Shown: in pieces, positions 1-12,044 of the stretch
How the letters are laid out: the number at the start of each line of letters is the position of its first letter
How positions within the stretch are numbered: position 1 is the stretch's first letter
Assembly (NCBI GenBank): GCA_932294295.1
Contig: OW028580.1
Coordinates: 24,042,975-24,106,974 of the forward strand
Origin: Alitta virens
Lineage: Eukaryota; Annelida; Polychaeta; Phyllodocida; Nereididae
Length of the DNA stretch: 64,000 nucleotides
Direction of reading: 5' to 3'
Notes under the pieces: model-generated
The model's database searches: none
What the model was told of the DNA's origin: nothing
What the model saw: only the letters and a program-made list of their open reading frames with translations
Position numbers and translations under genes: made by a program

Positions 1-353
1 ACTTACAAAGTTAACTCAGTACAGCTAAATTCACATGCATCAGCTTAGAATTTGATAAAGTAACAAAATTGAAATCGTATCAAGAATATTGTTATGTGCC
101 ATGTGGATAATCAGCCATTGTGGATATATATTACGAACTTAACCATATGTATGCTGGAGATATATACTACCCTAGCCATAGGAAGTTCATAATATAAGCT
201 GTATATTGTTTGGGAATTATTATTGAAACCCTGATGAAATACAGAGTACATAACCTGTGTACATTACTGTTGTTGGAGACACAGCAAAATTAAGACATCC
301 AAAAGAAGGACATTTAATTTTGTTGGAAAAATACATCAATAAGAATTTTGAAA

Positions 354-2360
354 ATGGCGCTAACTACCAGTACCCAGCTTTCAAAAGTAGTAGCAGATCC
401 CCCCGGTGAGAGGCATATGAAACTGATAGAAACTATTACACTGTGGTTTCGAAGGATATCTGCACTTTTTGCTACATGTGACATAGGTTAATATTGTACT
501 ATTGTATATTTATCCATAATTAAGTCCATATATGTAAATCACTACTAAAAAGTGGTAAAACTAGTATAGAATGTCTAAAAAGCTAGTTGTTTTGACTATC
601 CTTGTTAGTAACTGGGTTTAGTGCAGTATAGCAGACCCAAATTTATGCCGATATTTGGCGTCTGAAATACGAAATATATAATTTCGTTTTTACAAGTATT
701 AAGTTCCAGCACAATTAGAATAATTGGTGTAGAGTAGGGGGGGGAGGGATTGGGGCGATGGCCCCCAAGAATAAGAGAAAATAAACTGCTCTTACCGCTG
801 TCGTTAGTTTGTGATGTCATACATTGAATTCGAGCATTTGACGTCATATCATCATAAATCTGGGTCCGCTATACGGCACTTTTTTATACATAGTCAAAAT
901 AGCTAACTTTTTAGACGTTTCGACTTACGTTGTAGTCCCTCTTTTCTATACATTTTTACAGAATAATTGACCCTCAGAGCCATTTAAAATTACATGTTAT
1001 TATGATGCTAGATAGTACCTGTTATATCCAACTAGTTTGTAAGGTCAATATCATGTATGCCATTAGTCACAAAGTCATTGACTAAGTATGCCCTGTTAGA
1101 CAAAGCTAAATTATACAGTTGTGCATATTCCACTCAAACACTCAGGACCTATTAACAATGTTTCAATCAACACATAAAATTTTATTTTTCAGAGACCCTG
1201 ACTGACGTCATTCAACATTGTGATTTCGTCACTCGAAGTAAAGATGACGTCATCATCCTTCAAGGTGAAAGAGGTCACAGGTAAATGTATGCAATCATTG
1301 AATTATCATAGATTGCACTGGTCTGTTCTTTGCTAGGAAAATGTATCATATTAATCCAAGTTCAAAAGGACATAGGTAATGGTAGGCTAAAGTTTATCAT
1401 AATAATCCAAGTTCAAAAGGACAAAGGTGGTGGTTAGTTAAATTAACCTTGGAAAGGCCTTGCTTTTGCTACAGAAAACCGCTTCTAAAGTCACAATTAT
1501 TAATGTATGAAAGGATGGTGTCATGGAAAGAGACTAAGTCGTGACTCCTATAAACATTTAAATTTCTTTGTTTGAGCACCAGCGGTCCCCGTTATGCCCC
1601 CCCCCCCCCTTCTTTATTTCTATTTTGTCCAGTCCTGTGTCTTTAGACCTATTTCTAGGGCATCCTATACAGTTCAATTCAATTTGTTGGACCTTGTTCA
1701 TTTCGTGAAGATTCAAACAAGCTATAATTAGGCCTATATACGTAAAATTATTAAAAGGCTGGCCATTCACCCAAAAAAACAAAAGTTACCCATGTACAAA
1801 GTCGCAACGAAATACAAAAGTTAGTTACCACAACATACCAACAAAAAAAAACAGCAAAACAAAGTTCTGATTAATAGATAAATAAAATAGTCTATTATGG
1901 CACTGTAGTCAAGGCCTGTCTAAGATCTAAGCATTCTGGAAAATCAATTGGTTTTGTTCTAAGCTATCGAGACCTTGGGGAAGTGTATATTCAGGCGACA
2001 ATAATCACCAATTACTGTGTACTATTATATGGCCATAAAGAATTGCCTCAGAATTAACTACAATTTATACTTGTCACACAAAAGCTACTGCCAAATGGTT
2101 CATAATGAGAAATCTGAAGTATGTATTATGGTCTTTCGGCACATTCACATTTTCTTTAATTGATATATATATTATATGTAGTGGTAATAGGTCCCAATTG
2201 CAATGCAACCCATAAGGTTTCATGGCTTCTCTCTTTTTGATAAAACTAAGATAGGGATTCTGTTATCAGTGTTAAATGCACCAATTTTTCATTGACCCGT
2301 ATCATTACACTGTTTCAATAAATAATTTAAAAAAGATCAATGGACAGAATACTGTGATCT

Positions 2361-2395
<35 letters not shown>

Positions 2396-5300
2396 CACAG
2401 GTTCTTCATCATTCTGCGTGGGTCGGTGTCTGTTATGCTCAAGGATGCACCAGATGACCTTGACCTTGGGGAAGAAGTCCTTGAACCCAGAAACATTGAA
2501 AGGGCTGCTTTGGGGAATTCCATTGTCTCCTTAGGTATATGCAGAAATGAAAAAGTTTTATTTATTATGTAATTTGTGTAGAGAGTAGATTTTGACAGTG
2601 ACCCTGACCAGATAACAAGTTGACGACACACTTGAATAATGGTGAAGTAGCATCCATTTGTGGAAATCCGTATCCAAATCTCTAAATTGATGAAATCTAT
2701 TTGGCCCACTATGTGTGTGGAATGTATCTTCCTATAAATGTAATCTTTATGATCAAATAACCATTTGATGAAAGTATATTCTTCTTCCTTTCTTCCTTCG
2801 CCTGGTAAGATGAAGGTATATTCTTCTTCCTTTCTTCCTTCGCCTGGTAATTTTATTTTATTTGTATGGGGTAACAGTCAACACCAAGTTCATAGGTTCT
2901 TGTAAACTTTATTGCAGGCGAAGGAACAACGTTTGGTGAACTTGCTTTGATTCATCCAGACTGCGTTAGAACAGCTTCAATTGTTGCCGATGAAAGGACA
3001 GACTTAATCGTCATTCATCGAGATCTTTATAACCGATCAGTCTCTAAGGTATGCTTTTTTGATGTTTTATAGTGTTCATTAATGTTGCATCCATCCATTG
3101 GCCGTATGGTAAAAGAGTTTTCCTGGAAACTGGATGGTTGTGGGTTTAACCCCTATACCGTGCCTTTTCCAACAAGTGAACACTTGGATCAACTTCGTCA
3201 GCTTCTAAGTGGAATGGAAACAAAATACCCTTCATATATGCTCTATATGCAGATTCGCAAAGTCTAACCACAAATTCAGTAGTACGCACATTATTATTGC
3301 TATCAATGTCTTTTCCAGGTCATCGAAAGAGAATATAATGAAAAAACTGAATTCATCGAATCAATTCCTTTCCTGCGAATTTGGCCCCAAAGGCTGAAGA
3401 GGCAACTGGCAGTCTGCTTCAGGAAAGCAGTTCATAACTTTGATATAACTTTAGTCAAGCAAGGAGAAGCTGTTACAGAGATCCATTTTATTGTCAGGTA
3501 AAGTAGTCAACATGAAGAGAAAATAATTACCTAAAGCAAAGAAAGTACCCCAAAGTGTGAAGTCATCTGTTCAGATTCACACCATTTGATTGGTAAATTA
3601 GCCAATGTTATACTCCACCCTGATGTATTTTCTATTTGGGATATAACCAATGAAAATGTTCGTTATCTCCCTCCTTAATTCCCTCCTACTCGGGATATCA
3701 CTTACTTGAAAACCGACCGCCAGAGGGAGTCACAGTCATGAGGTCAAACCTTGTGACCTTTACTAATTAGTGACAAATAGAATTTGACTCTCCTGCCACC
3801 TGGTGGTGAAGTTAAGTCTTGGTGATGTACTTTCTTGTGATATATTTAGTTAAGTGTTGATGATGTACTTTTTGGTGATATATTTAGTTAAGTCTTGGTG
3901 ATGTACTTTTTTGTGATATATTTAATTGGACCCTCTTGGTGGTACAGTTGAGTTTTGCCTACCTTTTCCAGTAAGTGATGTACTGAATTTGACTCTCTCG
4001 ATGTGAAGTTAAGCCTTGCTTAAAGCTGGATTGTCACTCAATATGACAGTGGCCAAAATCTATTGCATTCACTTCGTCTTCTTAATACTGATTACCTACC
4101 ACACAGGCTTGCTGGGTTCACTATCTCTCTGTTAAATAAATAAACTTCACCTAGAATTAATTTTTCATGCCAATAAAAATCCAATATGTTAACAAACTAA
4201 GTGATGACGTCACAATACACTCGGCGACAGTGATTTTCGCCACGACAACGAGATTTGCCACCCCCCTAATACACGATTATGCACATTGCAATGACTTGAT
4301 TTGTTACAAACCTAATTGTATAGATCATTGACAGTGTTCTTACGCTGTGGCAGCCATCTAAAAGTTGTTTCTTGTAGTTTTAGGGGGGTGGCGAATCTCG
4401 CTGTCGTGGCGAAGTTCACTGTCGCCGAGTGTACCCAACAATGGGTGATGATGCCATTTCCATTTATTTCCGATGTTTTGGTCTTAATTTCTTTCAATGT
4501 ATCATTTATTTTTTGTAATCAATGCCTGATAGATTAGTTAGCGTACACATATTTAGTGTGCCCAAATAAGGCGATTTTGAATCATTTGATAAAGTTTTAG
4601 AAAATAGTAATTTTGACTGATAGTGGAGCTTAACTAATTAGTTATGTATGGAATTTGATTTCTCATAGTGGTGAAGTCAAGCTTTTGGTCAACCCTGAGG
4701 CACACTTGCACCAGTTTGAGCGTTTCATGGACAAATATGAGGAGCTGGTGGAAAATGAAGAGTAAGTATCTGAAAATTTATTGATAATTGTAGCATGTAG
4801 CAATGGTGGGGAAGTTGGAGAAATCGGATTGAAAACGGCATGGGATCTGGCTAAGATTATTTGGATTAGGGAGTTTCTATTGTAAAAATAGCATGAAAAA
4901 AGACACATTTTATTGCAGTAGAGTTTAATTATCACCTCAATTGTGGTACTTCTTCCAAGTGTCCATTTCCTAATGTTTACTGGGGTTGAAAGGCCCTTCT
5001 AGAAAAAATTACTGTGACCCCCAACTAAGGCCATCCCAAATCACCTTTAAGACAACCTGTTTGTTGTAATATAAAAAATATCACTTTCAGTGATTCCAAT
5101 GGGTGTTTCTAATGAGATCACACTGTATACATAGCATACTTACCCAGAGACTGCGCTCAGGGCCGGTCCTAGGGTAACGCAAGCAAGGCAGCTGCGTTTG
5201 GCCCATGCCTAAATAGGCCCTGCAAATTGGTAATATTAGGCCATGCTAATAATTGAATAGCAAAAAAAATTATAATAATAATCTCTTGACTTTCTAAAAT

Positions 5301-6379
5301 GAGGGATATATGATACATAGAAGGCAAATTAGGCCCCGCTTTGGGCCCAGCAAGTGCTAGGACCAGCCCTGACTGCGATTGTTGTTCAACAATAATTTCC
5401 AACTTTGATATTTTTGACAATTTCAGGTCCACTCTTGATAAAAACAATAATGCCTACTTTCCTCAAAAGCATCTGCCTCGATTGCAAAAGTTCACCAGGG
5501 TCAATAAAGTGAACCTTCTGAATCACTCCGGTTCTCGCACAAATCAATCGATATCGCTTGCAACGAGTTGGTCGCCTTCGGCAATCAGGAAGATGAACAA
5601 CAGCATGAAAAGCAACCCTGTGAACGTGTGCTTTCTCAGAGAAAGACAAATGCTTGGTGAGTACTGTTCTGAGTGGTATCGAATCAATACTGCCGTTGGA
5701 ATATTAGTTCTTGAACCATCAATTCCCACAGGCATCATTTACATGAATTAACTCTTTTTAATCTGACCATAATCATACAATTTACAAAGTATTCTCCTGA
5801 TGACCTAGTATTTGTATGTTTGACTTTAGTTACAACATACATGAGAATGATCAACTTGTATATGATAACAAACAGGCCATAATAACCAAATTACACTTTG
5901 TTGCCATACATTTTTCAGTAAAATTTTACCTTTAAATTAAAAAAACTTGATCTTTTTTTTTTGTAGGAGATATAGAGCTTTTAGTTGGTTTCCCTGTGCA
6001 CCATGCCACTGGAATATGTTCTCAGGAGACAACCATCATGTCGCTGCATCGAAATCACTTCGAACGACTGTTTAGGAAACGCAATCCAAACACTATCAAA
6101 GACATGATGCAGCACTTGGAGACACAGCTGATGGTCCGTTGTTTGAAGCACAACATTTTGGAGTCAGTTCCTCTTATGCGCTGTCTCCTTTTTAAGGTCC
6201 AGGAATCAAGAGGTAAGAGAAAGCCGGAAGACCAGAAGGGATTCGTTTCTTCATTGCGAACGATCGCAGAAATGGAGAAATTTCCAATCATCCCTGGTAA
6301 GAATACACTTCGGATGCAACTGCGAGAAATCAGCTTTACTAAAGGGAGACACCCAGAATTGCCAAAGATTGATGTCTGA
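354..6379 (+). CDS. CNBD2: CNBD2-like cyclic nucleotide-binding domain protein, 8 exons
   Basis: Coding exons at 354-405, 1193-1280, 2401-2534, 2918-3048, 3319-3497, 4669-4761, 5427-5656 and 5967-6379, all with GT donors and AG acceptors. Joined they give 1,320 nt and 439 aa in one frame. CNB domain 1 covers about residues 20-125: FFIILRGSVSVML (from residue 48) is the usual beta-strand core, and the phosphate-binding cassette has FGE at 97-99 and Arg109 before TA. A second CNB-like fold runs from about residue 165 (LVKQGEAV, then GEVKLL) to about 345; its cassette-like stretch (GFPVHHATG) lacks the Arg. The C-terminal part (GDIELLVGFPVHHATG, then SLHRNHFERLF) is typical of CNBD2, whose mouse form CRIS binds cAMP and is needed for sperm flagellar function. 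The start is uncertain: ATG354 is the first Met in the first exon, the frame is open back to 318, and mammalian CNBD2 is longer, so 5' exons may lie left of the window. Confidence 0.85.
573..916. mobile_element. MITE-like inverted-repeat element, family 1 copy 1
   Basis: Outer arms 573-599 and 890-916 are inverted repeats matching at 24 of 27 bases. A second inner pair (620-647 and 853-880) matches at 25 of 28. The inner part recurs in opposite orientation at 41311-41586. No coding capacity. It lies in the first CNBD2 intron. Confidence 0.65.
1344..1444. repeat. Tandem duplication, about 51 bp x 2
   Basis: Two adjacent copies begin TATCATA and share AATCCAAGTTCAAAAGGACA. They are intronic. 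The rest of this intron (1281-2400) holds a poly-C run near 1597-1610 and AT-rich sequence, with nothing gene-like. Confidence 0.7.
2357..2391. repeat. (TATCT)n pentanucleotide just before a splice acceptor
   Basis: Pentanucleotide TATCT repeats end about 9 bases before the acceptor at 2400. They supply part of the pyrimidine-rich context of CNBD2 exon 3. Confidence 0.7.
2767..2850. repeat. Tandem duplication, 42 bp x 2
   Basis: Units 2767-2808 and 2809-2850 differ at about one base. Each contains TTCTTCCTTTCTTCCTTCG. Intronic, between CNBD2 exons 3 and 4. Confidence 0.8.
3088..3265 (+). mobile_element. tRNA-like SINE remnant
   Basis: An A-box-like start near 3110 (GCCGTATGGTAAAAG) is followed by a B-box-like GTGGGTTTAACCCC at about 3140-3153 and an unrelated tail, the layout of a tRNA-derived SINE. 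It lies in the CNBD2 intron after exon 4. No matching second copy was found in the window. Confidence 0.4.
3811..3924. repeat. Tandem repeat, 38 bp x 3
   Basis: Units start at 3811, 3849 and 3887, each beginning GTTAAG and ending GTGATATATTTA, with few differences. Intronic in CNBD2. Confidence 0.8.
4155..4460. mobile_element. Decayed family-2 MITE copy split by a nested foldback
   Basis: The flanks 4155-4214 and 4434-4455 match, in reverse, one end of the intact element at 18372-18825 (the stretch through AGTGATGACGTC, then CAATGGGTGAT). Between them, 4215-4269 and 4379-4433 form 55-bp inverted arms with a few mismatches. So a foldback element has landed inside an older MITE end. Located in the CNBD2 intron before exon 6. 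Confidence 0.6.
5158..5371. mobile_element. hAT-type MITE with 8-bp target duplication
   Basis: The ends are inverted: CAGGGCCGGTCCTAG at the left, and CAGGGCTGGTCCTAG when the right end is read on the minus strand. Flanking octamers 5150-5157 (ACTGCGCT) and 5372-5379 (ACTGCGAT) match at 7 of 8. CAGGG-type ends with 8-bp duplications are typical of hAT elements. It is 214 bp, non-coding, and ends about 50 bases before the CNBD2 exon at 5427. Confidence 0.75.
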
Positions 6380-6855
6380 TGAAGGATTTGATACATGATT
6401 CCATTCAGCGCATAAAATATTGGCCATGCGAAATGTTGACTGTTTTCAGCATGCCAATTGGAATGCCTAGAAGTACTACTGCTATTTATATTTGCTGATT
6501 ACCATTCAAACTAATAGATGTTGTCCAGTTTTCTTGTTAATTATATATATTAATGTTCCTTTGAGATTATGCGGTGTTTAGTATATATGTGTATCGATAA
6601 CCACTGAACATTGAATTTTGTACAAGAAGTTTGACATAGTTAAGTACTTCTTAAGTCTTACAGTCAAGCATAAACATAAAATATACATTCTATAATCACA
6701 CACATGTACATTTTGACAGGCTTGGGATAATTGTATTGGAGTATTTGTGTTTCATAAGAAAAAAAATTGCATTGGACAAGGTTAATCTCACAGAAATTGT
6801 AGCACTTGTATTTGTCCGTGATAAAATATAAACTGTTAAAATCAATGTATTTGTA
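6380..6855. other. CNBD2 3' region and gap between convergent genes
   Basis: AT-rich sequence between the CNBD2 stop and the lipocalin A stop, which face each other. It should hold both 3' untranslated regions. No clean AATAAA was seen on either strand. Confidence 0.5.
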
Positions 6856-9800
6856 TTAGTTGCCGCAATCTTGAACGGTCTCTTCGAAGTATTCCCTTGG
6901 AATTCCAACAGCATCTGCATCTTCAAGGATTTTTTCCAAAACGACTGGATCAGGATTTGGGTCCCGGGTTAGAATCCAGTTGACTTGGAGGCTAAGCAGA
7001 CCAACATCTCCACAAGCGTGGACCAGAGAATAGCCTTCATAGTCCGTGCTGACCACATTGTAGTCCCCACATTCTGATTCAGAATACGAAAGTAAAGTTC
7101 AAATCTGTTAGACAATAACACTCTTTCGTTTTTTTTTCATTTTTAAAATTTTGTTACTATACTTAGTTTTGGTAAAAACAAAGTAAACGGTTACGAAAAA
7201 AATTAACCATAAAAAAGTGATAAAAAAAACATTAAAAAAAAAAAGAAGTTTAAGACATGTAAGTAGATATAGTAACATTTATACTGTTTTAACACTCAGC
7301 ATTCAGCTCTGACACAGGATGGAAAGTATGTATGATAATAATTAAAAATTATAGTACTTACCCGGGCGACTAAATCTGACGCAAAGTTCAGCTGGTTTCT
7401 CAGGATCCTCCACAGTGGCGGATCCAATCTCAGAGCGAAATTCTCCCGATCTTAAAAAAAAAAAACCTAAAATTGAGCAATCGAGTAATGAATCTATTTT
7501 GGAAATACAACTGTCATTGCATCAAGCACCAGAATCAAACAAAAATTTATATAGCCTTATCATCACCAATATGTTGGGTCGTTTACAATCTTTTTTTAAC
7601 ATACACTGTCGTGCTAAATTAGGAAACAATAATTTAATAGTGACTGAAATTGATACTTCTAATGACCAAGGGTAGAAATGAGCTCATCCACATGTTAAGC
7701 ACAAACATTTCTAACAGCATTATCACACACACAAACTGATTGCTGTCACTGTTGTGCTATTGTCAAAATTGTGTAAACTTATACGTATTTCCAAACTTTT
7801 GCCCGGCAGTGTATATTTTTATTAGCCTGGTATGAAATTCTGCAGCATTGATTAGCTTAACACAATGCTCACTTCACGATGCAATGAATTAGGTTTAGTT
7901 TAATCTCACCACAAGGTCACATTAAGGCGTATTCACTTGTACTTGATATCGTATATAAGATTATATTGATTACTTACTCGAATTCAAACACTGTGTTGTT
8001 CACCCTGAAAATTGTGTTATATTTCCGAGTCTCTATCTTTGAAGCACCACAGATACACTGCATATCTAAGCAATATATATAAAAAAAAAAATGCATCAAA
8101 TTAAACTTATGCTCTCAGCTTTAATTTGAATAAAAAATCTATGATAAATGTTAACAGGCTACTAGATAAAATTGAAAATTAGTGGGTTTGATGTAAAAGG
8201 CACATTGACTTCTTAAACTTACACGGCCAATTGTGCCACGTGTGTTTTCCATGCATTTGGATAAACGCATGGAAAACGCATGGTTTTCACCTCATTTTAA
8301 TTAGGCACAAACCATGCGTTTTCCATTCGTTAATCCTTCTCATGGAAAACGCACGTGGCACATTTGGCCATGTACTAGGTAATTCTCCAAGAAATGTCAC
8401 ATATTTGCATCGCCAACTTAAAGGAATGCACATGAAATTTACAAGTAAAAAGTTTTTGTTTAAGCTCAGGTTTTCTTTCACATATTGACACACTATACAC
8501 CAAATTAAAGCTTATTTTCTAGGCTTTAATCTGAATACAAATACACAACTACGCTAATACATTACGAAGTATTGTTTCTGGTAAACAATATATTATTATG
8601 GATACGAAACATACTGGAATGCACAAGAAAATGATACACCAAATTGTTTTTAAACCTCACATTTTTAACCCATGTTAAAATGGCATATATCAAATTGAAT
8701 CATATTTTCTAGACATTTATTTAAATACAAATACACATATCTACTATTGAATCACAAATTATAGTTACAGAAAATCTCATGTTACTATTTAGACAAAACG
8801 TATGAAATGCATTTGAAAATTAGTTGATCAAGCATGAATTACATTCACTCGGAGGAAGTTTTCACAACTCCGCATTTCGGGCAGCAAACATTTAATTCGT
8901 TGAAATGTATCAAGGTCATGAAAGCTTGGGCAGCCCTACGAATTTTTTTCAGGCCTGTTGCATCAGTTACCTGGAGTGACACTTGTTGAAGAATGTCTTG
9001 TCAAAAGAATGGTGAAGAAATTGGTCATGATTCAGCAACTTTGAGCGCCAAGATATAACTGACATACAGCTGTTAGAAAGGATATGTCAAAGCCATGTCG
9101 TGAACTAGTCACCCCAGTGTTCTGGTTAAAGGGGCTGTATCCCCTGTAAAACATTTTGGCAACACCACGTAATCCATACATGCATAGATAGATTACATAC
9201 CCCTCAGTGCTATTTGGTCATATTTTGATGAATGGAGCATTTATTAGATAGGCATAAATTCATCATTTTTGTTCTAACGAAAACTTAAATTCCTGAGTGA
9301 AGCTACAGTACTACATGGCCAATTGTGCCACGTGCGTTTTCCATGCGTTTGGATAAACGCATGGAAAACGCATGGTTTTTTCTTCATTATAATTAGCTAT
9401 AAATCATGCGTTTTCCATGCATTTATCCTTCTCATGGAAAACACACGTGGCACATATTTGTATATATATCGGCCTATATTTGAGATACTAGGTTGACCTA
9501 AGTGTAAATGGATGCCATCATTAGCAAAGGTTATTAAAGACAATTGTGGGTATTCAGTTCTACCACTGAGAATGCCATGAAATTTTGTACAAAGTTAAAG
9601 CAAGTGTTCTTGTTAAAAATAATGAAAGAAAAATGGGGGGGTCACCATAGTTTAAAAAAAGTTGTCTGACAAATACCAATTGCATGTTAATCCAATGAGA
9701 AAATTGAAAATAATATGTTTCCAAGCATAAGAATGGGTTTAAATGCATTTTCACCAATGATTTTTTCCCACTATTGTGTGAATACTAAATTAAGTTATTC

Positions 9801-11019
9801 GAACAACTTTTAAGAAAAGAAAAGGTATAGGTCACCAGCAATACAATGAAGCTGCATGACATTAAACATTTGTACCACTGCATCTGGCCCCCTGGTGGTA
9901 AAAACAAAGTTGATTTGATGGTTAGTTCTTGCATATAAATGATATCTGGGACATTTTTACTGGGTACGACACTTATTTTCATAAATAAAACATAAAAGTA
10001 GACTATATGTGCTAGTTCTGGAACTTGAACCCCAAAAAAAAACAGAAAACAGCAGAGGCGACTGGAGCGCCATCTGTGTTTTTGTCCATGCTTGAAAGTG
10101 AAATATTATACTGAAATGCTGCAAGACACCATTGCAACGGCGCTTTTCGTAATTCTCACAAGAGGGCGCACTTGTGTTTATGACGATCTACACAGTGTGG
10201 CGCTGATGATACCCGTATTTGTCTTTAAGGGCATCAGCATATATCTGTGAGATACTGTCAATTTCATATAAACATTCATGATTTATGTTTGTATGCTCAA
10301 AAACTATATATGGCTCAAATATGTTTCAATATTAATAAACCAATCCAAAGTTATAAGAGTTGTTTCTTTAGGGTAAATAAGAAATTTAAACGCCCCAAAT
10401 CTCAGTAACCCTTCATCTAATTGCTACCATAGTTTGGCTTCACTAGATCGGTCATAACACAATCTCTATGCTCAACTTCGGCAACTTCCGGTTCTTCACA
10501 TTTAGAGTAATAATAGATTTGTTTTACCCTGAGCTAGTTCACCCCATTACCCCCTTTGGGGTGTCAATTTGATCGGTGGAAATTGAAGAATTGTGGACAA
10601 ATTTGTTTATTGATTAATGTTAGGTAAATTTATGTATGATTGACTAAATAACTACAGAACTTGGTTTGATTACATGTTGGTGCTGCCACCTGACAGCAAA
10701 TACAACAATGTGAATAAGGCTTTGCTCTAATTAAACAATCTGTAGTAGTTTCACAAAAACAAAAACACAATAATTACAATGGTTGGTGAACACCAAGATA
10801 TATATCACATTACCATAACCGGTTGCACATTTGGATTTAAAGTAACATCACATTAACTGTATCTAATTCAAATCAATGAAATGTAAGTCAAATAATTTGC
10901 AAGTGGCCTACCTGAGTCAGATCAAAATCCGCCTGTAGCTCAGGCCTGGGGCATGGCGCCTCTATGAGAACCTGTGACAAGCAAACTGGCAAAAAACACA
11001 AAGCTATGACTGCAAACAT
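6856..11019 (-). CDS. Apolipoprotein D-like lipocalin A, GxW segment not found
   Basis: Exons, in coding order: 11019-10912, 8057-7978, 7450-7362 and 7073-6856; together 495 nt and 164 aa in frame. Exon 1 encodes a signal peptide (MFAVIALCFLPVCLS) and a short Cys/Pro segment ending DFDLTQ. Later exons carry VNNTVFEFE, the TDYEGYSLV motif (lipocalin SCR2) and WILTRDPNPDP (SCR3 with its Arg), ending in QDCGN. Lipocalins of this family are small secreted barrels that bind hydrophobic ligands. Compared with paralogue B, exon 2 lacks about 17 codons at its 5' end, including the GKWY motif; using the CAG acceptor at 8060-8058 still keeps phase 0 with exon 1. Either a separate GxW exon is hidden in the 2.85-kb intron, or the protein is a truncated lipocalin. 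Confidence 0.75.
8220..8375. mobile_element. Palindromic CACGTG MITE, copy 1
   Basis: About 155 bp and nearly self-complementary: one arm runs from GGCCAATTGTGCCACGTG and the other ends with CACGTGGCACATTTGGCC. TA dinucleotides sit at both edges. Further copies at 9312-9462, 29499-29642 and 54715-54857. It lies in intron 1 of lipocalin A. Confidence 0.8.
8820..9130. other. Unassigned segment with a CCPKCG-like minus-strand reading
   Basis: The minus strand across about 8862-8965 reads without stops through a Cys-rich stretch containing CCPKCG and ends at a stop. It resembles half of a zinc-binding site but no partner Cys pair was found. It may be a transposon remnant; the rest of the region shows nothing recognisable. 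Confidence 0.2.
9312..9462. mobile_element. Palindromic CACGTG MITE, copy 2
   Basis: Same family as 8220-8375. The left end is TACATGGCCAATTGTGCCAC; the right end has decayed after GTGGCACATATTTG. It is the second copy inside intron 1 of lipocalin A. Confidence 0.8.
9463..10911. other. Remainder of lipocalin A intron 1
   Basis: AT-rich intronic sequence. I looked here on the minus strand for the missing GxW exon and found none with good splice sites; a QMQWY reading near 9880 is weak. No repeat of note. Confidence 0.4.
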
Positions 11020-11078
11020 TTTGGTCAAATCTCTTCTGAAGGAAAAATAAATGTCATGTTAATGTCACAAACTGCAAG

Positions 11079-11086
11079 TATTTATA
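11079..11086 (-). promoter_or_regulatory. TATA box of lipocalin A
   Basis: TATAAATA on the minus strand, about 60 bases before the ATG at 11019. A start site near 11050 would leave a short 5' UTR. The position matches the TATA boxes of paralogues B and C. Confidence 0.6.
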
Positions 11087-12044
11087 CTGCTTTTAATCAA
11101 TGGGATTTTATGCACATGACACCTGAACTTATCTGCATTGTATAATTGTTATTTTCACTCATGCTTTGTCACGTTAATAAGCTTGTATAACCGTGAATTG
11201 CAATAATTGCTATACTTTTCGTACTTTGTTATCATATGCTTGTTATGCAAACATGTTTGTTTGTTACACAAATGTCCTAAAAAAATGAAATTTATTTTCT
11301 GCGTAATTTCAAGTGAACTGCACCATAATTAATGATGTTTTTTTTTTCAAAATTCGCACAAAATTCACTTGAAATTTTTAGTAGCTGGTGGTACGGGCCA
11401 GGTGATCTGCATTTCATACCACACAGAATGACGTTCATGCATTGCCAAAATAATGAACCTCAAGACCGTTGCTATTTCCTAATAGGACGAAACGTGTACG
11501 GCCGTAATTGTCCAGTGCCATCTTTGACACATGATGTCAAAATCGGCATGGAATATTGCAAAAGACTATTTAAATACATGTAGTCAATGAACCAGAACAT
11601 TCAAGGGACCGTTAATAGCACAGACATGTGTTGTGATTTTTACTGCTGACCCCCTAATTAGTGACCATTCTGTTATGCAATAAGCACTGTAAGGACAATA
11701 ATTGGACAAATGCACTTAGAAAGTCATAGGCGGTCATTTTAAGTTAGAGCACTTATGGACATTTTAAGGAACATTGAGAAATTTGACTTTTATCAAAATA
11801 TCCCTTACTTTTTGTGAGTAGTGTATATAAGGTAAATCTAATTATCTTCAAACAAAGCACTGATAGTAGTGCAAGACATGAGTACACCAATTGCAACCAG
11901 AACCTCCGAAAATCGGCATCCTGATGAACAGATATTGCAGTTGAAATTTGCTGTATTTCAGCATTTGAGAAATTTACTCTGGCAGTTGTTTGGTAACGGA
12001 TTTGTAAGGATCAAAATATTGGGATGTTATCTTTCAAGAATGTC
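11087..12044. other. Intergenic, no gene recognised
   Basis: Open frames at 11332-11583 and 11869-12054 show no motif I recognise and have no clear splice sites. They may belong to decayed mobile elements. Confidence 0.4.

Noticed and set aside
7415..7675. Plus-strand 86-aa frame
   Set aside because: It overlaps lipocalin A exon 3 on the other strand and is antisense to a supported exon, with an A-rich run.
11332..11583. Plus-strand 83-aa frame with a GPGDLHFIPHR stretch
   Set aside because: Looked briefly like a transposase piece, but no DDE spacing, no splice sites and no flanking inverted repeats were seen.
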